From positions 1-15,909 of the forward strand of contig JAIXVO010000256.1 of the NCBI GenBank assembly GCA_027482985.1: a stretch of DNA of 15,909 bases, read 5' to 3'. A model generated the notes under the pieces. It had not been told where the DNA came from and did not search any database. It saw only the letters and a program-made list of their open reading frames with translations. Origin of the DNA: Cyanobacteriota bacterium. GTDB taxonomy: Bacteria; Cyanobacteriota; Cyanobacteriia; Leptolyngbyales; Leptolyngbyaceae. The translations under genes were made by a program, and so were the position numbers. Shown one piece after another: positions 6,001 through 11,937 of the stretch (positions are counted from its first letter, which is position 1; each line of letters starts with the position of its first letter).

Positions 6001-7858
6001 CACCTTTCAACTGATGGGGCTACTCACCCCATCAGGGATTGTGATTGACATCAATCGCACCGCCTTAGCCGTCATTAACACCGACTTACAGGCTGTGGTG
6101 GGGCAACCCTTTTGGGAAACCCCCTGGTGGCCAACCCTGGAACAAAAACAACGGCTGCAACAGGCGATCGCCCAGGCCGCCCAGGGGGAGTTTATTCGCT
6201 ACGAAAGTTACCACATCTGGGCCGATGGCACCCACGCTACCATCGACTTTTCCCTCAGCCCCGTCACCGATCCTGACGGCAATGTGGTCATGTTGGTGCC
6301 GGAAGGTCGCGATATTACCGCCCTGGCGGAACTGGAAGCTGATCATCACCGAGCTGCCCTCAAAATTCGGGAACAGGCGGCGCTATTAGACATTACCTCT
6401 GATGCCATTTTTGTGCGGGATCTGACCCACAAAATTCTGTATTGGAATCAGGGTGCCGCGCGGCTCTATGGCTGGCAACCCGCCGCCGCGATCGGGCAAA
6501 TTGCCCATGAGTTACTCAAAAATGACCTGACTCAGTTGACGACCATCACCGCCACGCTGCTCCAACAAGGGGAGTGGCGCGGGGAGATTACCAAGTTCAC
6601 CCAAACGGGGCAACAACTGACCGTCGAAGCCCGCTGGACGCTGATGCGGGATGAAACGGGAGCCCCGCAGTTTATTCTCTCAGTCGATACCGACATTACG
6701 GAGAAGAAACAGCTAGAATCCCAATTCTACCGAGCGCAACGCCTGGAAAGTTTGGGCACGTTAGCCAGCGGCATCGCCCATGACTTGAATAATGTCCTGA
6801 CCCCCATCCTCAGCATTTCGCAGTTGTTACGCATCCAGTCCTCCCAATTAGATGCCAACTCGCTGGAACTGGTGCAAGTGATTGAGGACAGCGCCAAGCG
6901 GGGAGCCTCGATGATTCGCCAAATTCTAGCTTTTACGCGCGGCTCTCAGGGCGAATGTACGACCCTCAATCTGGCGAATGTGGTGGCAGAAGTGGTGAGC
7001 GTCGTCCAACAAACTTTTACTAAATCGATTCAAATTCGGCAAGAAGTCCCAACAGAGGGGTTATGGTCGGTGTCGGCTGATTCTACCTACCTGCATCAAA
7101 TCTTAATGAATCTTTGTATCAATGCTCGCGATGCTATGCCAAAGGGAGGAGCCATCACCCTCACCACCACGAATCAGGTGGTGGATGAGACGTTTGTGCA
7201 GGCCCACTTGGATGCAAAGATCGGCAATTTTGTGCGGGTGACGGTCAAAGATACAGGCAGCGGGATTCCGCCAGCAGTGCGCGATCGCATTTTTGAGCCG
7301 TTCTTCACCACCAAACCCACAGGGCAGGGCACAGGGCTGGGACTGGCGACCGTGCTAGGGATTGTGAAGAACTATGGTGGGTTTCTGCAAGTTCTGAGTG
7401 AACCGGGACAGGGCACCGAAATTCAGGTCTATTTGCCCGCTATCATCGCGGTTGATGCGGCCGATCTGCCGCTGGAGGAAGCCTTTGATGGCAACTGGCA
7501 ACTGGTACTGATTGTGGATGATGATCCGGTGGTGCAGCGCAGTACGCAGGCCTTATTAGATAGCCACTTTTACAGCACGCTGGTGGTCAGTAGTGGCGCA
7601 GCGGCGATCGAGATCTATCAGCAACATGTTGAGCAAATTGCGATCGTGATCACGGATATCATGATGCCAGAAATGGATGGGATCGAATTAATTCAACACT
7701 TGAAGCAACTTAATCCCACCGTGAAGATCGTCGCCATGAGTGGGGTGATGTCGAATCGGGAAGCGGCTCTGGAGGCTGGAGCGCAGGCATTTGTAGCCAA
7801 ACCCTATTCCGTCGAAAGTCTCCTGGAAACGGTTTACACACTGGTCTCCAGGGATTAA
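3023..7858 (+). CDS. OmpR-type response regulator fused to multi-PAS/GAF hybrid histidine kinase
   Basis: The 1611-residue protein starts at ATG 3023 with GGGAG ten bases upstream; an in-frame TTG at 2990 is less likely. Order: receiver 1-118 (Asp8, Asp9, phospho-acceptor Asp51, Thr79, Lys101-Pro102); OmpR/PhoB winged helix about 127-222 (ending IKTVYRVGYQL); Gln/Glu-rich coiled coil 240-285. Then come six PAS-like repeats (about 286-400, 429-547, 718-840, 853-975, 982-1103, 1113-1232) with one GAF at 553-713; several end in PAC signatures (DISDRKQ, DVSDRKQ, DITEKKQ). The kinase has His1253 in the H-box IAHDLNNVLTPI, N-box Asn1367, DTGSG 1410-1414, FEPFFTTK and GTGLGLATV. The C-terminal receiver is at 1494-1609 (Asp1499/Asp1500, Asp1545, Ser1573, Lys1593-Pro1594). 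No HPt domain and no membrane span are present, so it is probably cytosolic. The GAF shows no obvious bilin-binding Cys. All catalytic residues look intact. It leads a probable operon with the next two genes. Confidence 0.93.
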   Translation: MKILVVEDDRTIAQVLQLLLMRHNYAVDLAADGATGWEMAETYDYDLLLLDVVLPKLDGITLCQQIRAKGVKSPILLLTGQSGGRQKATALNAGADDYVVKPFDAEELIARVQALLRRASLTPQTILSWGKLALDPIGCKVTYDDHLLTITPKEYAILELLLRNPHKVLSSSSLLNHAWNSLDQPGEDAVRGHIKELRQKLILGGAPKDLIKTVYRVGYQLNPKYSDFLVTQTDEQPTAPKIAELKVVNQELRQTVEELQVEGGELRQQNDQLTSHQQVLEAERQRYRDLFEFAPDAYLVTELDGVIQEANQAASALLQVPVPQVLGRSLQEWIAPSDRAQFEAELHQLAILPRRPDWEVMIQPAAGVAFPVLVAVTNNNNWQQQQVGWRWLLRDIRPRKEMEHRLQAAHDQLEARVLERTKALRLSQEQHQLALDLTQTGWWDWDILSDRMTWSDRLFQLLGYAPQEVEPSVAAWQAHIHPIDQAHTTHAFNDTLERPTPGESEYRVVHPDGSIHWLLVKGQAMFDLESQVVRMVGIAMDISDRKQREAHTAFLVEITEDFAQLTDADEILQRVGTKLGAYLGVTHCNFCEVDNEHDEATYLGGWQATGTPSLPKRMPLSEYVEPEFRRQLELSNPIVSENTDISNLTRREEITEIGVLAYITVPFHQAGQCKYLFSVHQPTARTWHTDEVELVQELAQRLFPRLERAHAEATLRAQEQLLRMALSGAQAGSWVWDMGTGNLIWSAETYLLHGLDPGLPVPSFEDWCEHCLHPDDRDPLLSHMTQAIARKHSEIQLEYRILHPQKGVRWLWSLGQMHRQATGELRQISGISLDVSDRKQAELLLLQTQETIRQQLFEIEAIYQTAPVGLAVLDRDFQYLRVNQRLADFNRRPLAAHVGQSIHTVVPTLVPQLEPRLKQVLDTGDPLLNQITMAVQVIEPETQQIWLDHYFPLKNQEGQIIGINVVVQDMTAHQQAQKALQASEQKLRAIFDSTFQLMGLLTPSGIVIDINRTALAVINTDLQAVVGQPFWETPWWPTLEQKQRLQQAIAQAAQGEFIRYESYHIWADGTHATIDFSLSPVTDPDGNVVMLVPEGRDITALAELEADHHRAALKIREQAALLDITSDAIFVRDLTHKILYWNQGAARLYGWQPAAAIGQIAHELLKNDLTQLTTITATLLQQGEWRGEITKFTQTGQQLTVEARWTLMRDETGAPQFILSVDTDITEKKQLESQFYRAQRLESLGTLASGIAHDLNNVLTPILSISQLLRIQSSQLDANSLELVQVIEDSAKRGASMIRQILAFTRGSQGECTTLNLANVVAEVVSVVQQTFTKSIQIRQEVPTEGLWSVSADSTYLHQILMNLCINARDAMPKGGAITLTTTNQVVDETFVQAHLDAKIGNFVRVTVKDTGSGIPPAVRDRIFEPFFTTKPTGQGTGLGLATVLGIVKNYGGFLQVLSEPGQGTEIQVYLPAIIAVDAADLPLEEAFDGNWQLVLIVDDDPVVQRSTQALLDSHFYSTLVVSSGAAAIEIYQQHVEQIAIVITDIMMPEMDGIELIQHLKQLNPTVKIVAMSGVMSNREAALEAGAQAFVAKPYSVESLLETVYTLVSRD

Positions 7859-7868
7859 TCTAAAGCCT

Positions 7869-8351
7869 ATGCCGTCCACCACACCCCCGCCCCCGCCCGC
7901 CTCATCCCGCTTTCAAGCGACCTTTCGCGCGATCGCCCCTCTGATCCTGGCGGAGTGGCCCACCGTGAAGCCAGACGCTTTGCAGGCCACCGCTGGCGAT
8001 TTGGATCAGGTCGTAAAGTGTATTGCCACGGCCACGGGGCACACCCACACCTTAATTCGGCGGCAGTTAGGGGAGTTATACAAAATGGCGATCGCGACTG
8101 AAGACAAAACCGCCCCCCGCCTCAGCGATCACGTCACGCAACTGCTGAATGAACAACTGGGAGACCCGAACTTGCAGGAGGCGATCGCGCACCTGGAAAC
8201 CCAAACCGAAAAGATTTTGCAACAAATGAAACAAGAAATGCTCCCAGAATTCCAAGAGCAGGTGCAAAAACATCCCCTCAAAAGTGTGTTGACGGCTGTG
8301 GGCATTGGGTTTGTCTTGGGATTAGTGGTAGGAGGTCGGCGTGGTCGCTAG
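7869..8351 (+). CDS. Small C-tail-anchored protein, YqjD/ElaB (DUF883)-like
   Basis: The 160-residue protein starts 10 bases after the kinase stop. After a proline-rich N-terminus (PPPPP at 6-10) comes a helical region at 20-75. Its W..V....L..T.GD.D spacing vaguely recalls CsbD-type stress proteins. A long amphipathic, Gln/Glu-rich helix spans 84-134. One glycine-rich C-terminal membrane segment (about 137-155) with a basic tail Arg157-Arg158-Gly-Arg follows. That tail (HPLKSVLTAVGIGFVLG) is what DUF883/YqjD/ElaB proteins use to anchor in the inner membrane; in E. coli they bind stationary-phase ribosomes, which cannot be assumed here. No clear Shine-Dalgarno precedes the ATG; translation may follow from the kinase. 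The gene contains GGAGG and overlaps the next gene by 11 bases. The family call is structural resemblance, not a search. Confidence 0.6.
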   Translation: MPSTTPPPPPASSRFQATFRAIAPLILAEWPTVKPDALQATAGDLDQVVKCIATATGHTHTLIRRQLGELYKMAIATEDKTAPRLSDHVTQLLNEQLGDPNLQEAIAHLETQTEKILQQMKQEMLPEFQEQVQKHPLKSVLTAVGIGFVLGLVVGGRRGR

Positions 8352-8775
8352 GACAATTGTGGATTCAGTCAGCCACTACTCCAATCGGCTGATTCGCGTG
8401 GTCACAGTGCTCGTGGATATGCACATGGACATTGCGATGCGAGAGGCGGCCTGGGAGCAGAAACGCATCACCACGGGCTTGATTCTGGGTGCTATTGGTG
8501 GTGGGCTGATGGCGATGAGTGGGGTATTGCTCCATGCGATCGCCCTCTGGCTAGTACACGCCCTCGTCCACAGTTGGCTGGCAGCACTGGCGATCATCAC
8601 CGCGATCGATATTGGCTTCGGTACCATTCTCTTACTCGCCGCTGCCCGTCGCCTCCGTGGCCCCTACATGGTGCAAACCCAGGCTCGACTCGCCCGCACT
8701 GCCGCCAGCTTGATGCAGTCTGATGCCGTGCAACCGTCACCCCCAGCAGAGCGGAATAGCGGGCAAATCCCCTAA
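8341..8775 (+). CDS. Phage-holin-like/DUF1469 (YqjE-type) membrane protein
   Basis: The 144-residue protein has the layout of the holin-superfamily III/DUF1469 group that includes E. coli YqjE. An amphipathic N-terminal helix (about 8-40) is followed by two hydrophobic spans at about 44-73 (Gly-rich: GLILGAIGGGLMAMSGVLL) and 77-104. A basic cytosolic stretch (AARRLRG) and a polar tail close it. The start is GTG 8341, chosen because GGAGG ends five bases upstream inside the previous gene; the 11-base overlap implies translational coupling. In proteobacteria yqjD and yqjE are also neighbours, so the pair is recognisable together. Nothing suggests lysis or a prophage here: no endolysin or other phage gene lies nearby. 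A role in envelope stress or membrane shaping is inference. A two-hairpin element follows the stop. Confidence 0.7.
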   Translation: MVARTIVDSVSHYSNRLIRVVTVLVDMHMDIAMREAAWEQKRITTGLILGAIGGGLMAMSGVLLHAIALWLVHALVHSWLAALAIITAIDIGFGTILLLAAARRLRGPYMVQTQARLARTAASLMQSDAVQPSPPAERNSGQIP

Positions 8776-8789
8776 CAAACATCCCTGTA

Positions 8790-8845
8790 GGGGCACCTCT
8801 TGTGGGTGCCCTGACCACCGAGGGGTAGGCACAAGACCCACCCCT
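8790..8845. terminator. Two-hairpin element between convergent genes (likely bidirectional terminator/repeat)
   Basis: Hairpin 1 has GGGCACC (8791-8797) pairing with GGTGCCC (8805-8811) around a 7-base loop. Hairpin 2 has AGGGGT (8821-8826) pairing with ACCCCT (8840-8845), extended inward by two G-C pairs after one mismatch, loop CACAAGA. The outer GTAGGGG and CCCCTAC also pair with each other, so an alternative long-range fold exists. It lies between the stop of the holin-like gene (8775) and the stop of topA (8874). There is no U-run, and the GGGGCACC/GGTGCCC type resembles dispersed palindromes common in cyanobacterial genomes. Confidence 0.55.
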
Positions 8846-8873
8846 ACCGCAGCATGGGTTGGACATTTTCAGG

Positions 8874-11105
8874 TTAAGGGCTTTCTGACTGAGTTGACCC
8901 TGTTGGGGCAGCAAGTTGCAGCGTCCCGAATTTGGGCGACCAGAATCCGTCTCGCCCTTCAAAAAAGGCGACATCCTGGCATTGCGATCGCCGATGGTCG
9001 AGCAACGAGCACCGTAACATCAGCTTGGCTTTGCCGTCCTTCGTGTAACGATATTTTTCGAGCAATGCCCCACACACAGGGCAAGGGATCTCAGTAAAAG
9101 CGTCCGGGTCGGGGGGCCGTTGGGCATAGGGTAATTCGTACTCCTGCCGCTGGGGTTGCCAAAACATGACTGTGTTGCAACTGGCACCAGCACATTTAAG
9201 AAAATGGTCAGCCTTCAGTTTGGGCGACTTGGAAGGCACCTTGAGCATCGCCTCGCCGCATTGAGGACACACCGTTTTCGTCCGCCTGCCCTTTGTCTGG
9301 CGGGTGGTTTTGCGCGCTTGTGCCGTTGGTGTCGCCGTTGCCGTTGCTCGCGGGGCCGTCTTTGGCGGCGTAGCACGGGGTTGCGATCGCAGCAGCGTTC
9401 CCGCCTGAGCCAAAGCTGGCGCAAAGTAAGTTTGATGCCAGTGGGTGAGATACTGCTGCCAGTCTTGTTTACCGTGGGCGATCGCGTCTAACGCCGACTC
9501 CATCTCCGCCGTAAATTGAGGTTGAATCAGGTCGGGAAGCAGTTGCGCTAGCGATCGATCTAATTCCAGCCCAAGGGGGGTCGGTTGCAATTTGCCCTGT
9601 TCTACCTGCACATAGTCCCGCTCTTTCAAAGTCTTGATGGTGGGCGCATAAGTACTGGGGCGACCAATCCCCTGCCGCTCCATCAACTGCACTAACTTGG
9701 GTTCGGTATAGCGGGGGGGCGGTTGGGTTTGCTTCTGATCGGCAGCGGCTTGCTGCAGCGGGAGAACTTGCCCCGGTTGCACAGATGGCAGTTGGGTATC
9801 AGCACTCAAGTTGTTCCAGTAACGGGTATAGCCCGGAAACTCCAGGATCGAGCCTTTCGCCTCCCAGTGAATGTCCCCCGATCGCGTCAGAATGCGGGTT
9901 TTGCGGAGTCGCGCCGGACAACATTGGGAGGCGATCGCCCGATTCCAGATCAACTCGTACAGCTTCACCGCATCCGCACTGGCAGACAGTTGCGCTGGCA
10001 GTTGCCACACATCCGTCGGGCGAATCGCTTCATGGGCCGCCTGAGAGCCTTTCACGGCGCGATGGCGGGTCGTTTGCGCCGGGACATTGGTGGGATCATG
10101 TTGCGTCAAGTACTGCTGGACTGCCGTACAGAAGGGAGCCGCTAATGCCACCGAATCCGTCCGCATGTAGGTAATGAAACCGGCTTCATAGAGGGATTGT
10201 GCCACTTTCATGGTTTTGTCGGGGCTGAACCGCAGTTTGGCTCCTGCCGCCTGTTGCAAACTGGAGGTAATGAAGGGCGGCGGTGGGGCTTGCTGCGTCG
10301 TTTTACCCGTCACTTCCAGGACTTGATGCGGCTGCGATCGCGCAATTGCTAGCAAGTGATCGGCAGCGGCCTGACTGGTGACGCGATCGCCCTCTGGTTT
10401 ACCCATTTCCGTTGCCGCATCATCCGGAGTCTCGGTGGCAGGGGCGGCAGTTTGTCCCCGTTGCGGCTTAGCCTGCGATCGATAGAAGGCTTTGAACCCC
10501 GCCGCATATTCCACCCATACACTCCAATAATCCTGCGGCTGGAAGGCTAGAATTTCTTGCTCCCGCACACAAACCAGATGCAGGGTGGCACTTTGCACCC
10601 GCCCCATCGACTTCGCGCCAATGTTGAGCGGCCAAACAACATGCTTACTACCCTTATAGCCCACCAACTTATCCAAACAGTCTCGCGCCCGTCCCGCATC
10701 AATCAGCGCTTGATCCAACGATCGCGGTTGGGCGATCGCGGCCCGCACTGCCTGGGGCGTAATTTCGCTATACACGACTCGCCGCGGATTTTTCAGATGT
10801 AAGGCTTGTTGCAAATGCCAGCCAATCGTTTCTCCTTCGCGATCGGGGTCAGTGGCGATGTAGACCGCATCAGCCTGTTTCACGGCTTGCCGTAAGTCTG
10901 CGATCACTTGCTTGCCCTGCGCCCCGCGCGGCGTGTAGCGACAGTCAATCTGGCGATCGCCCAAATCAAAGCCCAGCGCATCTTCTCCATCGTCCGCCAG
11001 TTCGCGAATATGTCCCATGCTGGCTTTAACGCGCCACCCGGCTCCTAGAATTTGACTCAGCTTTTTGGATTTGCCTGGACTTTCTATGAGCAATAGATTC
11101 GTCAT
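8874..11105 (-). CDS. topA: Type IA DNA topoisomerase (topoisomerase I)
   Basis: The 743-residue enzyme relaxes negative supercoils through a 5'-phosphotyrosine. The Toprim domain opens with Glu8 (LLLIESPGKSKK) and has the metal-binding DPDREGE motif (Asp86, Asp88, Glu92). The family motif MGRVQSATLHL is at about 167-177. The catalytic Tyr313 lies in FITYMRTDS, and the HEAIRPT motif is at 357-363. The C-terminus carries an Ala/Thr/Pro/Lys-rich linker (about 575-611) and two zinc-ribbon-like units: Cys613-x2-Cys...Cys-x4-Cys (to about 643) and Cys675-x2-Cys...Cys-x9-Cys (to 709). An Ala/Pro-rich insertion lies near 211-240. At 743 residues it is shorter than many bacterial TopA proteins (850-900), so it may be a second paralogue. 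ATG 11105 has AGGGA five bases upstream, and a promoter is visible. It is divergent from the YIP1 gene. Confidence 0.94.
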   Translation of the reverse strand: MTNLLLIESPGKSKKLSQILGAGWRVKASMGHIRELADDGEDALGFDLGDRQIDCRYTPRGAQGKQVIADLRQAVKQADAVYIATDPDREGETIGWHLQQALHLKNPRRVVYSEITPQAVRAAIAQPRSLDQALIDAGRARDCLDKLVGYKGSKHVVWPLNIGAKSMGRVQSATLHLVCVREQEILAFQPQDYWSVWVEYAAGFKAFYRSQAKPQRGQTAAPATETPDDAATEMGKPEGDRVTSQAAADHLLAIARSQPHQVLEVTGKTTQQAPPPPFITSSLQQAAGAKLRFSPDKTMKVAQSLYEAGFITYMRTDSVALAAPFCTAVQQYLTQHDPTNVPAQTTRHRAVKGSQAAHEAIRPTDVWQLPAQLSASADAVKLYELIWNRAIASQCCPARLRKTRILTRSGDIHWEAKGSILEFPGYTRYWNNLSADTQLPSVQPGQVLPLQQAAADQKQTQPPPRYTEPKLVQLMERQGIGRPSTYAPTIKTLKERDYVQVEQGKLQPTPLGLELDRSLAQLLPDLIQPQFTAEMESALDAIAHGKQDWQQYLTHWHQTYFAPALAQAGTLLRSQPRATPPKTAPRATATATPTAQARKTTRQTKGRRTKTVCPQCGEAMLKVPSKSPKLKADHFLKCAGASCNTVMFWQPQRQEYELPYAQRPPDPDAFTEIPCPVCGALLEKYRYTKDGKAKLMLRCSLLDHRRSQCQDVAFFEGRDGFWSPKFGTLQLAAPTGSTQSESP

Positions 11106-11130
11106 CTGCGTCCCTGGATCTCATCTCTTT

Positions 11131-11158
11131 ATAGTACAGACGATCCATTTATTTGCAA
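11131..11158 (-). promoter_or_regulatory. Candidate sigma70-type promoter of topA
   Basis: On the minus strand TTGCAA (-35, 11158-11153) and TACTAT (-10, 11136-11131) are separated by 16 bases. Transcription would start near 11124 and give a leader of about 19 bases containing AGGGA. An overlapping TATAAA, 19 bases from the same -35, is an alternative -10. Confidence 0.5.
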
Positions 11159-11208
11159 AGCCCCGGATCAAAGTTCTCCAACCAGGGGCGAGATCGCGGT
11201 TCTCCGGC

Positions 11209-11237
11209 TTGAATTCCAGCCAAAGTCAGTCTATTTT
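11209..11237 (+). promoter_or_regulatory. Candidate sigma70-type promoter of the YIP1-hydrolase operon
   Basis: TTGAAT (11209-11214) and TATTTT (11232-11237) are spaced by exactly 17 bases. The predicted start near 11244 leaves a leader of about 22 bases that contains GGAGG at 11251-11255, ten bases before the ATG at 11266. It is back to back with the topA promoter. Confidence 0.5.
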
Positions 11238-11265
11238 AGAGGGCGACCCTGGAGGCAACCACCGC

Positions 11266-11937
11266 ATGAGTACGATCGCATCAACGGAATTTTGGGATCT
11301 GGTGAAAGGCGCGATCACTCTCAATCCCGCCGCTTTTGAAGCGATCGCCACATCGCCCCAGGCCACTCGCATCGCCGTCAATGTCCTGTTACTGGCGGGA
11401 CTTTCCCAAGCGATCGGGCAAAGTATCATTCTGTTTATTAATCAGGTGAAGCCGCTCCGGTTTCTGTTGAGTCTCATCCTCGCCGCCATCCTATTTGTCT
11501 TTAGTTACGGCTTCTGGATTGGCAGTACCTGGCTCGTGAGTGGTGTGGTGTTTCGTCAGACCTTAGACTTCTGGGTGTTTTTCTACACCATTGGGCTGGC
11601 GACCGCGCCGCAAATCCTCAGCTTTTTAGTGGCCTTGCCCTATCTGGGGGTGCCCATCCAATTAGGACTATCCCTGTGGGCACTCCTGGCGTTTGTCTTA
11701 GGCTTTAATGCCATCACGGGTTGGGGCATCTGGCAGACCTTCGCCTGTAGTGTGCTAGGTTGGTTTGTCTTAGAAATTTTGCAACGCACTATTGGTAAAC
11801 CCATTGCCGCCTTGGGTAAATGGCTGGCAAATACCACCGCTGGCACTAGCCTAGTCACAGACTTAAGAGGTTTAGAAAACTTGTTAGAGACTGGTTTACA
11901 AAGTACTCCTCCCCATCAGGACGATCGCCGCCCATGA
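11266..11937 (+). CDS. YIP1-family integral membrane protein
   Basis: The 223-residue protein starts at ATG 11266 with GGAGG ten bases upstream; the frame is open farther upstream but that part overlaps the promoter and topA. Residues 1-36 are soluble with the FWDLVKGAITLNPAAFEAI segment typical of bacterial YIP1 proteins. About five hydrophobic spans follow (37-58, 64-93, 101-125, 130-150, 155-173), then a polar C-terminal tail. YIP1 proteins are small polytopic membrane proteins. In eukaryotes they act in vesicle trafficking, and in bacteria the role is unknown. The stop overlaps the ATG of the next gene (ATGA at 11934-11937), so the two are translationally coupled. The coupling suggests that this protein is the membrane partner of the large hydrolase-like protein; that is inference. 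The family call rests on topology and N-terminal pattern. Confidence 0.75.
   Translation: MSTIASTEFWDLVKGAITLNPAAFEAIATSPQATRIAVNVLLLAGLSQAIGQSIILFINQVKPLRFLLSLILAAILFVFSYGFWIGSTWLVSGVVFRQTLDFWVFFYTIGLATAPQILSFLVALPYLGVPIQLGLSLWALLAFVLGFNAITGWGIWQTFACSVLGWFVLEILQRTIGKPIAALGKWLANTTAGTSLVTDLRGLENLLETGLQSTPPHQDDRRP

Noticed and set aside
8341..8775. Prophage lysis gene (holin)
   Set aside because: The fold is the holin-like DUF1469/YqjE type that is common in non-phage loci, and there is no endolysin, spanin or any phage gene nearby.
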